Source: Gammaproteobacteria bacterium RIFCSPHIGHO2_12_FULL_37_14
GTDB lineage: Bacteria > Pseudomonadota > Gammaproteobacteria > DSM-16500
Length of the DNA: 46,384 bases
NCBI GenBank assembly: GCA_001801485.1
Contig: MGXV01000080.1
Location: 1-46,384 of the forward strand
Direction: 5' to 3'
Positions 7,805 to 16,537 of the stretch are shown here, one piece after another (the stretch's first letter is position 1; the number at the start of each line of letters is the position of its first letter). The position numbers and the translations under genes were made by a program. The notes under the pieces were generated by a model. That model saw nothing but the letters and a program-made list of their open reading frames with translations, had not been told where the DNA came from and ran no database searches.

Positions 7805-9406
7805 TGATCTAAAGACTTGTTTGTTTTCGATGACAGACAGCACACCTATTTTTTTAAGTTTACGCAATACTAGTGCATTTGCTTCACAAAGGTAAACTTT
7901 TACACCACGTTTATGATATTGGTCGATAACTTCTTGAAAAGTTTCTAACCCTGTCATATCGATAAACGGTACATCTTTCAATCTAAAAATAATTTTTTTG
8001 GGATCGCTGTGAGTAATCGCTAAAGCATGTTCGATTTTTTCTGCCGCACCAAAAAAGAAAGGACCTTGTATCGCATAAATAATCAAATCATCCGGCAATT
8101 TAATCGTATCATCTGGAATTTCTGCACGAATTCGTTCAGGAGTTTGCTGTTCAATTGTCACCATTTGGCTCATGCGCCGAATAAAAAATAGCATGGCGAG
8201 AATGACGCCAATATTGACTGCTACTACCAGATTAGTAAAAATAGTGAGGACAAAGGTGGTGAGCAGTACAATCACATCATAACGCGGTGCATTTTTTAAA
8301 ATATGAATAAAATGCGGAACATCACTCATATTATAAGCTACCACAAATAAAATCGCCGCCAATGTACAAAGCGGAATATAGGCCGCTAACGGCGCTAACA
8401 AAAGAATAACGAGTAATAAAAATATAGAATGAACGATAGCAGAAATTGGACTATTGCCACCATTGCGAATATTGGTTGCCGTACGCGCAATCGCACCCGT
8501 AGCAGCAAAGCCACCAAAAAGAGGCGCTAGAATATTGGCAAGACCTTGTCCCATCAGCTCTATATTAGAATGATGTCGTGTATTGGCCATGCCATCGGCT
8601 GCAGTAGCAGATAACAACGATTCAATTGCACCAAGCAGTGCGATCGTAAAAGCAGGACCCATCAATTCCAATATATGGTTGAGTGTAATCATCGGCAAGT
8701 GAAAAGGCGGTAATTGTTGAGGAATATTTCCAAAAGTACTTCCTAGAGTAGCAACATTCTGAAATTGAAAAACCACTTGGATAATGGTTACCACTAACAT
8801 GGCAACTAATGGCCCTGGTATACGTTTTAAAAACCTTGGTGTAATCCATATCAAAAAAAGACTCAGACAGGCTAACAGTGTTGTCACGACATGAAGCTGC
8901 GGTAAGGCTTGAAGTAAGGTAGTTAATTTTTGATGAAAATGAGCATCCAATGCAAAAGTGGTGGATAAGCCAAAAAAATCTTTCCATTCCCCAATAAAAA
9001 TAACCACACCAATGCCACTGGTAAATCCTACAATAACCGGGTCAGGAATAAATTTAATGACGTAACCCAGCTTGATAAAACCCATAAATATTAGAATAAA
9101 ACCAGCCAGTAATGTCGCAATTTGTAACCCATCAACTCCATATTTTGCGGTAATACTAGCCAGAATAATAACGAATGCACCAGTCGGTCCAGCAATTTGC
9201 ACTCGAGTGCCGCCAAATATTCCAACGATAAAGGCTGAAATAATAGCTGTATATATGCCTTGTTCTGGCTTCACTCCTGAAGCAATCGCAAATGCCATCG
9301 CTAATGGTAAAGCAACAATACCTACTATCAAACCAGCGAGTATATTTGGCCACCAACTTTTTGGATTTAACAACCCTACTTTATATGCTTCAATGATTGC
9401 AATCAT
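7772..9406 (-). CDS. SulP family anion transporter with STAS domain
   Basis: 544 residues. The N-terminal sulfate-transporter domain (about 15-400) has many membrane helices, the family segment GIYTAIISAFIVGIFGGT (around 50) and the conserved IAGPTGAFVIILA. A cytosolic STAS domain (about 435-540) contains FRLKDVPFIDMTGLETF. SulP proteins move sulfate, bicarbonate or dicarboxylates across the inner membrane by proton or sodium coupling; the substrate cannot be assigned here. It is convergent with, and overlaps, the kinase-like gene, and is divergent from the monooxygenase at 9584. Confidence 0.92.
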   Translation of the reverse strand: MIAIIEAYKVGLLNPKSWWPNILAGLIVGIVALPLAMAFAIASGVKPEQGIYTAIISAFIVGIFGGTRVQIAGPTGAFVIILASITAKYGVDGLQIATLLAGFILIFMGFIKLGYVIKFIPDPVIVGFTSGIGVVIFIGEWKDFFGLSTTFALDAHFHQKLTTLLQALPQLHVVTTLLACLSLFLIWITPRFLKRIPGPLVAMLVVTIIQVVFQFQNVATLGSTFGNIPQQLPPFHLPMITLNHILELMGPAFTIALLGAIESLLSATAADGMANTRHHSNIELMGQGLANILAPLFGGFAATGAIARTATNIRNGGNSPISAIVHSIFLLLVILLLAPLAAYIPLCTLAAILFVVAYNMSDVPHFIHILKNAPRYDVIVLLTTFVLTIFTNLVVAVNIGVILAMLFFIRRMSQMVTIEQQTPERIRAEIPDDTIKLPDDLIIYAIQGPFFFGAAEKIEHALAITHSDPKKIIFRLKDVPFIDMTGLETFQEVIDQYHKRGVKVYLCEANALVLRKLKKIGVLSVIENKQVFRSLADALQKTIE

Positions 9407-9583
9407 GGCTTCACTTTAGCAATATCCACCGACCTAGCATAATGAAAGATTCTTTGAAAGAAAAAAGTTACTGCCTTGCTCACAGAAAACTCCTAGCTCA
9501 ATCTGGTTATTTTTTATCGAAAACCATCCCATCTTGCGTTATGCTAGCGAAAATATGTCGATAAAACAAGGATTCGCTAGAAT

Positions 9584-11152
9584 ATGGCTGATTATCCTGT
9601 ATTAATTGTAGGTGCAGGTCCCACGGGTATGGCGCTAGCAGCGGAGTTATATCACTATGGCATCGATTTCTTAATTATCGACAAACGCTCAAACCCTGTC
9701 ACCACTTCTAATGCAGCCGCCATTCATGCGCGAACACTTGAATGCTGGCATCATCGACCATGGCTGCAAACATTTTTGCAACAAGGTCTAAAAATAAATG
9801 GGGTTGCTATTCATTCTAAAGCTTCTCAATTAGCACATTTTAATTTTAATCAATTGCAATATACTCAATATCCTTACATATTATCCATTCCACAAAATAA
9901 TACCGAAGAAATTCTAGACGCTTATTTAAAAAAAGTTGGAAAACCCGTTACTCGCAATACTTCTTTGATTGATATTGAGCTCGAAAGCGATCATGTCATT
10001 GCATACTTAGCGACTGAACATGAAAAAAAGCGAATTACTGCGGATTGGTTAATCGGTTGTGATGGTTATCACAGCACCGTGCGCGAAAAAGCAGGGATTC
10101 AATTTATTGGAACAGACATTGAAGAACGATTTTTATTAATTGATGCAAAATTTACGGCTGATTATGCCGAAAATGAATATCATATTTATTTACATGCGAA
10201 TGGTATTTTAGCATTTTTTAATATTGGAACATCCATACGCATTATCGCTGGTATTGGTCATGACCCAGAATTTAAAAATATTTCAGAACCGAATGACGAA
10301 GTCATTGAGAAAATTATAAAACAACGGACTTCTTTAAAATTTAAATTTGGCGAAATTCTATGGAAAAGCCATTTTTGGATACATGAATGTGTTGCGCAAA
10401 AATTTAAAACCGATCGAATATTTATCGCTGGTGATGCGGCTCACGTCCATTCTCCTGCTGGTGGACAAGGAATGAATACAGGTATCCAAGATGGCTATAA
10501 TCTTGCTTGGAAATTAGCTTATGTCATCAAACACCGTGCGCCATCATCGATATTAGATACATATGAATTGGAGCGCCAACCAATTGCACGCTATATCGTC
10601 GCCACCACATCGGCCATGACGAAACTTGCAAATATACATACGAATATGCTACTCACAATTAGAAATTTTTTCGTCCCTTTACTCACAAAACGCGAATTTT
10701 TTCAAACGTTTTTCATTAATAGACTATCCCAATTAACGTTACGCTATAAAAAAAATTCTTATCTTCAAGGGGAAACTATCTCTTCTATTGCACCTGGTCA
10801 GCGGGCATTGGATTGTTTAATAAATGACAAAAACGCTTATTTGTTCGATCTTCTGTCTGATACTCATTATCATTTATTAGTATTTCATGCTGATGAAAAT
10901 CAAAAGAATAGTCTGCTTACTTTACAAAAAAAATGCGCTGATGTTTTATCCATTCATTTTTTTGATCAATCTGATATAAAAATAATGACCATTTATCCAT
11001 TCACTCATTTTACTTTGTGTTTACTGAGACCTGACCAATATATTGCTTATGTAGGAAAAGATATAGATAAAATACAACCATTCATTCCGTCTGGATTAGC
11101 TTCACAAGACGAAACCATCATGAATCGCAGCAGTCATATGGATCTCGGCTAA
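9584..11152 (+). CDS. FAD-dependent aromatic-ring monooxygenase family protein
   Basis: 522 residues of the flavoprotein hydroxylase family (PheA/TfdB/MhpA type). It has the N-terminal dinucleotide-binding motif VGAGPTGMALAAEL (8-21), the middle DG motif in WLIGCDGYHSTVR (around 160), and the second FAD motif GDAAHVHSPAGGQGMNTGIQD (around 285). The C-terminal part (about 400-515) corresponds to the thioredoxin-like domain of the family. These enzymes hydroxylate aromatic rings with NAD(P)H and O2; the substrate is unknown and no degradation genes are adjacent. Its last codons contain the first copy of a 21-bp direct repeat (11062-11082). Confidence 0.88.
   Translation: MADYPVLIVGAGPTGMALAAELYHYGIDFLIIDKRSNPVTTSNAAAIHARTLECWHHRPWLQTFLQQGLKINGVAIHSKASQLAHFNFNQLQYTQYPYILSIPQNNTEEILDAYLKKVGKPVTRNTSLIDIELESDHVIAYLATEHEKKRITADWLIGCDGYHSTVREKAGIQFIGTDIEERFLLIDAKFTADYAENEYHIYLHANGILAFFNIGTSIRIIAGIGHDPEFKNISEPNDEVIEKIIKQRTSLKFKFGEILWKSHFWIHECVAQKFKTDRIFIAGDAAHVHSPAGGQGMNTGIQDGYNLAWKLAYVIKHRAPSSILDTYELERQPIARYIVATTSAMTKLANIHTNMLLTIRNFFVPLLTKREFFQTFFINRLSQLTLRYKKNSYLQGETISSIAPGQRALDCLINDKNAYLFDLLSDTHYHLLVFHADENQKNSLLTLQKKCADVLSIHFFDQSDIKIMTIYPFTHFTLCLLRPDQYIAYVGKDIDKIQPFIPSGLASQDETIMNRSSHMDLG
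11062..11082 (+). repeat. 21-bp direct repeat, copy 1
   Basis: The 21 bases from 11062 recur exactly at 11762-11782, 700 bases downstream. This copy is inside the monooxygenase coding sequence near its 3' end. One mismatch and four more matching bases follow in both copies. Confidence 0.9.
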
Positions 11153-11220
11153 GCAACTATATAGAAAAAAGCTAGTTCAATTGGTCGAAAAAATCTAGCA
11201 TATCCTTCGTCTAATTTCTC

Positions 11221-11256
11221 TATCATCTTGAATAATAATGATTATTCAAGATGATA
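11221..11256. promoter_or_regulatory. Perfect 16-bp inverted repeat, operator-like
   Basis: The arm at 11221-11236 is the exact reverse complement of 11241-11256, with a 4-base spacer (AATG). No T-tract follows on either side, so it is a poor intrinsic terminator. The right arm covers the expected -35 position of the TATAAT at 11266-11271, which suits a binding site for a dimeric regulator of the 133-aa gene. It lies 68 bases after the monooxygenase stop, so an mRNA-stabilising hairpin is also possible. Confidence 0.6.
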
Positions 11257-11271
11257 TCCATAGACTATAAT
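11243..11271 (+). promoter_or_regulatory. Promoter of the 133-aa membrane protein gene
   Basis: A perfect TATAAT lies at 11266-11271. The -35 position (TATTCA 11243-11248, 17-base spacing) is poor and falls inside the palindrome at 11221-11256, as expected for a regulated promoter. The expected start is near 11278, with GGAG nine bases before ATG 11306. Confidence 0.4.
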
Positions 11272-11305
11272 TGTTATATCAAAAAAAATCCTAGGAGCAA
11301 GAGAA

Positions 11306-11707
11306 ATGGTGAATTTATTTGTCCAGTCCTGGAAAGGTGAAGCACCTTTATGGAAAGCATTTTGGATCGTCTATTTTGTAATGGGTTACGTAGTCATGTT
11401 TACCGTCATCACTATCCTTATTTTTCCGACAGTAATTGATGTGTTTTCCCAAATGCAGCAAATGAAGCTAGATGGATACTCTTTTCAAGAAATTCATGCT
11501 TATTCTTATAATACAATGTACCAAGAAGGAATCGCAAATCTACCCTTATTTACTGCAATTGTATTGCCTTACAAAATTTTTTGTGCCATTAGCATCTGGC
11601 GATGTTCAAAGAATTCCCTCATGATATGGAAAGTACTTGCTATCCTAGTCGTTGGATTAGGCTTATTAAAGTCATTTGGAACAATTCTTTGGACACTCAT
11701 GAGTTAG
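11306..11707 (+). CDS. Small integral membrane protein of unknown function
   Basis: 133 residues. The ribosome site (GGAG, 9 bases from ATG) is good. Three hydrophobic stretches are visible: about 19-48, 75-95 and 105-130. The segment between the first two (50-75) is polar, with tyrosines and glutamines. I do not recognise the family. It sits alone behind a palindromic operator-like site and is flanked by 21-bp direct repeats 700 bases apart, which may mean it was inserted as a unit. Confidence 0.75.
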   Translation: MVNLFVQSWKGEAPLWKAFWIVYFVMGYVVMFTVITILIFPTVIDVFSQMQQMKLDGYSFQEIHAYSYNTMYQEGIANLPLFTAIVLPYKIFCAISIWRCSKNSLMIWKVLAILVVGLGLLKSFGTILWTLMS

Positions 11708-11761
11708 GATGAATGATGACTTTAAATGACTAACATTTTTAAAAATTTTCTTAAACTCGAG

Positions 11762-11782
11762 TATAGATAAAATACAACCATT
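11762..11782 (+). repeat. 21-bp direct repeat, copy 2
   Basis: Exact second copy of 11062-11082. It overlaps the last two bases of the nucleoside hydrolase gene, whose stop codon on the minus strand is 11783-11781. Confidence 0.9.
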
Positions 11783-12788
11783 AATTCAATCCGTTTAATA
11801 AAATATTTTTAAATTTATTATCAGCCACACCTAAACATACTCGAATTGGCGCACCATTTTGAGTATCAATTACCGTTGCTCCTGAGTAAGATTCAGGCGA
11901 TAAACGTACAGATAATGGTAATAATTTGATACTAGCAATCTCTTCATTAGTCGCAATCACGGCTGCTAGTGAATCCCAAAAATACCAATTACTATTTATT
12001 TGCTGCTTATTTTTATCGAGTAGTCGATAGACAAATTCCGCTGCTGGTGTTAAACGTTTAGATTTAATTCGCTCATAAAAAAACATATCCAGTGGAACAG
12101 TATTGGTTACATCGAGCGGCACTAAGGTAATCGCTACTCCAGAATGAAATACTTTATTCGCAGCATAAGGATCAAAATAAATATTCCATTCAGCAACACG
12201 ATTATTTTGAGTTGGATCAACATCAATGATATTACCAGGAACAGTAATTGCTCCACCCATCATATAAATCATGCGGATTTTATTTTTTAAATTAGGCTGC
12301 TGTTCTAATACTTCTGCCAAAGTAGTCAGAGGACCTAATGCTAAAATATCAATAGGACTAGCCGCTGATTGTAGCGACATGATTAATAAATCATGTGCTG
12401 TTAATTTTGGAGAAGTGACTGAAATTTGAGGCAATAACTGATTAGCAAATGTATCGCTGATGTTTCTAAATCGCTCTGGAAACACATGTCCGCCAACAAA
12501 AGACTTGGATCGTCCACAAGCAATTGGAATAGTAGTATAGTGCAGTAATTTCAACAGTCCTATTGCATTTGCATAAGCTGGTCGACAATGTGCATCACCA
12601 TTGCCTTCAATTAGTATGGCTTTAACGCTAATATTCGGGTGCTTTAAAATATAGGAGATTGCCATTGCATCATCCATACCCATATCCGTGTCGATGATAA
12701 ATTCACGAAATTGTCCTATAGCAGCTTGAGCAGAACATACATTCAATATGGCGATAGCAATAGAAAAAACATAGATCAATTTGCGCAT
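11781..12788 (-). CDS. Exported inosine/uridine-preferring nucleoside hydrolase
   Basis: 335 residues from ATG 12788, which has GAGAA five bases upstream; the upstream in-frame GTG at 12800 lacks a ribosome site. An N-terminal hydrophobic segment ending in CSAQA (about 4-21) looks like a cleaved signal peptide. The calcium-binding family motif follows as DTDMGMDDA. A second family segment, LALGPLTTLAEVL, is also present. The enzyme cleaves the N-glycosidic bond of nucleosides. Most bacterial relatives are cytosolic, so export implies periplasmic or extracellular nucleoside salvage. Its 3' end overlaps copy 2 of the 21-bp repeat. Confidence 0.88.
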   Translation of the reverse strand: MRKLIYVFSIAIAILNVCSAQAAIGQFREFIIDTDMGMDDAMAISYILKHPNISVKAILIEGNGDAHCRPAYANAIGLLKLLHYTTIPIACGRSKSFVGGHVFPERFRNISDTFANQLLPQISVTSPKLTAHDLLIMSLQSAASPIDILALGPLTTLAEVLEQQPNLKNKIRMIYMMGGAITVPGNIIDVDPTQNNRVAEWNIYFDPYAANKVFHSGVAITLVPLDVTNTVPLDMFFYERIKSKRLTPAAEFVYRLLDKNKQQINSNWYFWDSLAAVIATNEEIASIKLLPLSVRLSPESYSGATVIDTQNGAPIRVCLGVADNKFKNILLNGLN

Positions 12789-12891
12789 AACTTTTCTCAC
12801 AGAAAATGAGTTCTAGAGCGAACTTTATACGCATAAATCATTTAATTGGCAAGTTACGCGATAAAAGAAGTATCAACTAGCTAAAGTATAG

Positions 12892-13335
12892 TCAGGACTT
12901 TTCATTAACCTTTACAAAATTGCGCATGACTTCATTAACATGTGGATAAGCAAGAGCAAATCCATGAAATGCTGCCACGCTAAATTGCAGAGCAGTCATA
13001 TCGGTGAGTGCAACAACAGAAGCGGTTCGTACACCAGACAATGAATAAAAACCAAATTCGTTTAAACCAATCGCTTGTTCAGGGCCTAAATGCGCAATGG
13101 ATTGAAACTCAGTGATGCCGTTGTTTAAAAAAACATGCCTAACATCTGCTATTCCACCTATTATTAAATAAACACAATCGACAATATCCCCTTCTGTCAC
13201 GATTGTTTCGCCAGCTTTGAAACTTTTTTCCTTTAATAAACTAACTAAAATCTCACATTCCTTATCAGTCAGCTGGGAAAAACAAGCCTGCTTTTTAATA
13301 AGATATTCTTTGTCTTTTGCGTCCAAATCAGGCAT
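12892..13335 (-). CDS. Stand-alone cyclic-nucleotide-binding (CAP_ED) domain protein
   Basis: 147 residues made of one cNMP-binding beta-barrel: FSQLTDKECEILVSLL (19-34), then AGETIVTEGDIVDCVYLIIGG (41-61). There is no helix-turn-helix or catalytic domain after it. The phosphate-binding cassette region (about 88-103, GPEQAIGLNEFG...RTASV) is only loosely kept, so ligand binding is uncertain. It is divergent from ahpC across 171 AT-rich bases. It may sense a nucleotide and act on a partner; no partner is evident. Confidence 0.8.
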   Translation of the reverse strand: MPDLDAKDKEYLIKKQACFSQLTDKECEILVSLLKEKSFKAGETIVTEGDIVDCVYLIIGGIADVRHVFLNNGITEFQSIAHLGPEQAIGLNEFGFYSLSGVRTASVVALTDMTALQFSVAAFHGFALAYPHVNEVMRNFVKVNEKS

Positions 13336-13506
13336 TTAAATTATCCTTATATAGTTTAATTGTACCGATTAAATTGAATACATGCCAGCTTCTCCCTTTA
13401 TCATAAATAAATCTTATCGTATCAATAATAATAATATCTTTTACTTATTGAACGTTTTTTATTAATCTATTTTTTATTGAAATGAATTAAATAAAGAGGA
13501 TAAATT

Positions 13507-14043
13507 ATGCTAAAAATTGGTGATCGATTTCCACAGTTCAATGCAACAGGAGTGATCTCGAGTAATATTCAGGATGCATTCATTGATGTTAATTTAACAA
13601 CATACACTAGCAAATGGAAAGTATTTTTTTTCTGGCCGAAAGATTTCACTTTTGTATGTCCCACTGAGATCGCTGAGTTTGGTCGTTTGCACAAAGACTT
13701 TATTGAGCGAGAGGCACAACTATTAGGCGTCAGTACCGATTCTGAATTTGTTCATCTAGCCTGGAAGCAACATCATGACGAATTACGTAGCTTACCTTTT
13801 CCTATGCTTTCAGATATCAAACGAGAATTATCACAGTCATTAGGTATCTTAGATCAACAAGCAGGCGTAGCTCAACGCGCAACTTTTATTGTTGATCCCG
13901 ATAATATCATTCGCTTTGTGATGGTTACCGATCTTAATGTTGGAAGAAATCCCAAGGAAGTATTACGCGTACTAGATGCTTTACAAACAGATGAGCTTTG
14001 TCCATGCAATTGGCAAAAAGGCGAAGAAACTATACAAACTTAA
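13507..14043 (+). CDS. ahpC: Alkyl hydroperoxide reductase C (AhpC, AhpD-dependent type)
   Basis: 178 residues. The peroxidatic Cys is C51 in DFTFVCPTE. The C-terminus has the CPCNW motif (C165, C167) seen in mycobacterial, Legionella and Coxiella AhpC enzymes that are recycled by AhpD rather than AhpF. The enzyme reduces peroxides and peroxynitrite in the cytosol. AGAGG precedes the ATG by about 9 bases. It is followed 39 bases later by ahpD, so the pair forms an operon. I do not see an OxyR-type repeat in the 171 bases upstream. Confidence 0.95.
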   Translation: MLKIGDRFPQFNATGVISSNIQDAFIDVNLTTYTSKWKVFFFWPKDFTFVCPTEIAEFGRLHKDFIEREAQLLGVSTDSEFVHLAWKQHHDELRSLPFPMLSDIKRELSQSLGILDQQAGVAQRATFIVDPDNIIRFVMVTDLNVGRNPKEVLRVLDALQTDELCPCNWQKGEETIQT

Positions 14044-14082
14044 TTATAGCGAAAACTGATCTACTCATTTGAGGAACTTACA

Positions 14083-14610
14083 ATGACTATTGAACAACTT
14101 ATCGACCAGTTACCTGATTATGCAAAAGACATCAAACTCAATTTCTCTTCCATTCTATCTGAAAATGGTGCAGACGATTTAAGTCAAAAGCAAATCTATC
14201 AAATTGCTTTAGCTGCTGCCTATACCACGAAAAATATCAATTTAATTTCAGTTCTCGCCGAGAAAGCTGCTGACTATTTATCTCCAAATGAAATGAATGG
14301 CATGAAAGCTGCTGCCTCGATCATGTCGATGAATAATATTTATTATCGATTTATCCATCTTGTTAGTGATAAAACTTATGCAAGTATGCCTGCTAAATTG
14401 CGTATGAATATTATTGCAAATCATGGCATCAATAAAATTGATTTTGAGCTGGCTTGCCTTGCGGTATCCGCAATTAACGGCTGTGGCATGTGTATGGAAG
14501 CCCATACTAATACCTTGGTAAAAAATAACGTCACTAAGCAAGCCATTCAATCAACTATTAGAATTGCTGCTGTACTAAATGCAACTGCTTTTAGTACTAA
14601 TTTAGGATGA
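14083..14610 (+). CDS. ahpD: Alkylhydroperoxidase AhpD
   Basis: 175 residues with the AhpD active site: C134 and C137 in NGCGMCMEAH, H141, and the upstream relay acid E122 in IDFELAC. AhpD reduces AhpC disulfides and has weak peroxidase activity of its own, normally taking electrons from a lipoylated dehydrogenase subunit. Its stop codon overlaps the convergent glycosyltransferase gene by 9 bases. Confidence 0.95.
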   Translation: MTIEQLIDQLPDYAKDIKLNFSSILSENGADDLSQKQIYQIALAAAYTTKNINLISVLAEKAADYLSPNEMNGMKAAASIMSMNNIYYRFIHLVSDKTYASMPAKLRMNIIANHGINKIDFELACLAVSAINGCGMCMEAHTNTLVKNNVTKQAIQSTIRIAAVLNATAFSTNLG

Positions 14611-15633
14611 TGTTGGTCGTTCCATTAATAAATCAAGCCATTTTTTGGTGATATGCTTTAATCTAAACTCGTCTTTTCCAACAATCACTGGACGTTGGGT
14701 TCGCCACTGAGCAATTTTTTTAATAATTGCAGAAATACTTTTACCGTTCACTAATTGAGTTGTACCATTTAATATCTCTTTAGCTGAACCCACAGGATGA
14801 GCAAGGACAGGCGTTCCAACTGCATTTGATTCAGCATAGACTAATCCAAACGTTTCAGCGCGCTTGGTTTGGGGATAAAAAACACAGAGCGAGCGCCTGA
14901 CATGTTCAATAACCTGATCATGTGGAATAGCACCTAAAACATGAACATTGGCTGGAATAGATAAGGTATGATCCCAATTACCAGGATTACAAACAAGTAA
15001 TTTTAAATCAGGAAATTGCTCAGCCACTTTAACAAAGTTTTTTAAACATTCCGCTAATCCTTTATGCGGTGAACTCATAAAAATAAGTTGATTTGGATCC
15101 CAAACAGTGTAATCAGGATATAAAAGATCATCGATTGGATTATAAATAACTGAAATTTTAATGGCATGATGTGGTACCATTGCTCGATAAAAATTTTGAT
15201 ACCATCTAGGTTTTAAACGATTAACAATCGTCTGCTTGTGGAAATTTGAGACAGCTATTATTTCAAAATGATATTTTAATAATGCATGATATGTTAAATA
15301 TAAATCACGAGGCGGAAAATTATGTATCCAGAAATAATGCTTTGCGTGTGGAAATAATTCTCCTACTCGATCAATCCATTCGTACTCACGAAGAAGTACC
15401 ACGGCATCTGGAAGAAGCTGATTAGCTGACTCTAACGAAAGATAAGATACTCCATCAAAAATGCTATCTTCTTGAGCAGTGCGGCAATGCTGCGCAATAT
15501 AAACAGTATGCTCATGCTTTAGAGAATGAGCAATTCGAATGATGGTTGCCTCAGTGCCACCTAATCCTCTTTCAGCGATCGTTGTATTTGTATATGCAAT
15601 TGGCGTTGCTACATCATAAAATAAAAGTTTCAT
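14602..15633 (-). CDS. Family 4 glycosyltransferase
   Basis: 343 residues in two Rossmann-like halves. The N-terminal half contains the family loop GLGGTEATIIRIAHSL (around 24-39). The C-terminal half contains the donor-binding EX7E-type segment AETFGLVYAESNAVGTPVLA (around 262-281). GT4 enzymes transfer sugars from nucleotide-sugar donors to lipids, glycans or proteins. No polysaccharide cluster surrounds it, so the acceptor is unknown. It is the last gene after the yqjD/yqjE pair on the same strand. Confidence 0.88.
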   Translation of the reverse strand: MKLLFYDVATPIAYTNTTIAERGLGGTEATIIRIAHSLKHEHTVYIAQHCRTAQEDSIFDGVSYLSLESANQLLPDAVVLLREYEWIDRVGELFPHAKHYFWIHNFPPRDLYLTYHALLKYHFEIIAVSNFHKQTIVNRLKPRWYQNFYRAMVPHHAIKISVIYNPIDDLLYPDYTVWDPNQLIFMSSPHKGLAECLKNFVKVAEQFPDLKLLVCNPGNWDHTLSIPANVHVLGAIPHDQVIEHVRRSLCVFYPQTKRAETFGLVYAESNAVGTPVLAHPVGSAKEILNGTTQLVNGKSISAIIKKIAQWRTQRPVIVGKDEFRLKHITKKWLDLLMERPTSS

Positions 15634-15716
15634 AGTTCGTATTTAATTAAATTAACAGGGAGTCATATTTAGAAGATAGAATAATACACCTCTCAATCCT
15701 AGCGCGCACGTTAATT

Positions 15717-16097
15717 TTAACGTCTATAAAAAATGTCGCGTAGTATCTTTGCAGGAGATGGCAAAATTAAAGCATTTTTTTTAATAATTAGAATGAGCGA
15801 TGTAAAAACTAAAAGTATAACATTTAAAAAAATGATAATCCCAATTGAGGATGCCCAACTAAATTGCAGCGAATTAAAATAAATAATTAATAACACACAC
15901 GTACCCAACCAAGTTGTGGTGAGCAATGAAATTAAAAGAATAATTAAAAAACATATTATCATCACATTATGCTTTGCCAATCGAATTTCATTATTTAACA
16001 GCATAATTAAGTTATCGAATAATCCAACTATGACAGGAAATATCGTTAACAGCTGAATAATCGTCATTATCAAGCTCGATTTTTTCTTGCTTGTCAT
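15717..16097 (-). CDS. YqjE-like small membrane protein (phage holin superfamily 6 type)
   Basis: 126 residues. A membrane-proximal amphipathic segment (LLNNEIRLAKHN, about 33-44) leads into two long hydrophobic stretches (about 46-73 and 80-106) and a basic C-terminus. This is the layout of YqjE, which accompanies the ElaB/YqjD ribosome-associated membrane protein in enterobacteria. The YqjD-like gene lies 28 bases upstream on the same strand. Similarity is judged from layout and context, so the family call is moderate. Confidence 0.65.
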   Translation of the reverse strand: MTSKKKSSLIMTIIQLLTIFPVIVGLFDNLIMLLNNEIRLAKHNVMIICFLIILLISLLTTTWLGTCVLLIIYFNSLQFSWASSIGIIIFLNVILLVFTSLILIIKKNALILPSPAKILRDIFYRR

Positions 16098-16125
16098 AGT
16101 TCTCCTTCAACTTTCAAGCTCTCAT

Positions 16126-16410
16126 CTATTTTCGACGCAAAAAATAGCCGATGCCTACACCTACTAAGAATATTATTCCTAATGTTTTAAATGGCTTTTC
16201 TGCGGTGTATTCTGATACGTTTTGCTGAAGCTTGTTTGATGTGCGTTTTATGCCATCAAAAGATTGCGCAAGAATTTCTCCTGTTTTTCCTTTTAAATCA
16301 CTAGCCGTATCAGCAAAAGCATTCTTAATTTTATCAAGATCTGAATAAATAGCATGATAAGCATGTCCATTTCGTGACAATTTAGATCTATTTGTTGATG
16401 TTTTGTTCAT
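16126..16410 (-). CDS. YqjD/ElaB-like DUF883 tail-anchored protein
   Basis: 94 residues starting at ATG 16410, preceded by AAGGAGGAGAAT, a near-perfect ribosome site. The same frame is open further upstream, but that extension has no ribosome site and runs into the divergent gene. The middle is a charged helix (DLDKIKNAFADTASDLKGK). The C-terminus is the DUF883 tail: AEKPFKTLGII, then one membrane helix with glycines and a basic end (FLRRK). Such proteins are inner-membrane tail-anchored and bind ribosomes in stationary phase in E. coli. Confidence 0.85.
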   Translation of the reverse strand: MNKTSTNRSKLSRNGHAYHAIYSDLDKIKNAFADTASDLKGKTGEILAQSFDGIKRTSNKLQQNVSEYTAEKPFKTLGIIFLVGVGIGYFLRRK

Positions 16411-16537
16411 ATTCTCCTCCTTTTTTATATTTCTATTTATTATTATTATACGCTTTTTATCTAAAAACGGCTGATTTAGCCTGTGATGCCAAGCTAATAC
16501 AATAGTTATTAAATAAGTTTTATGATACTGATATGAA

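Noticed and set aside
9540..9583. CTAGCG...CGCTAG inverted repeat before the monooxygenase
   Set aside because: Only six base pairs with a long spacer; expected by chance at this length.
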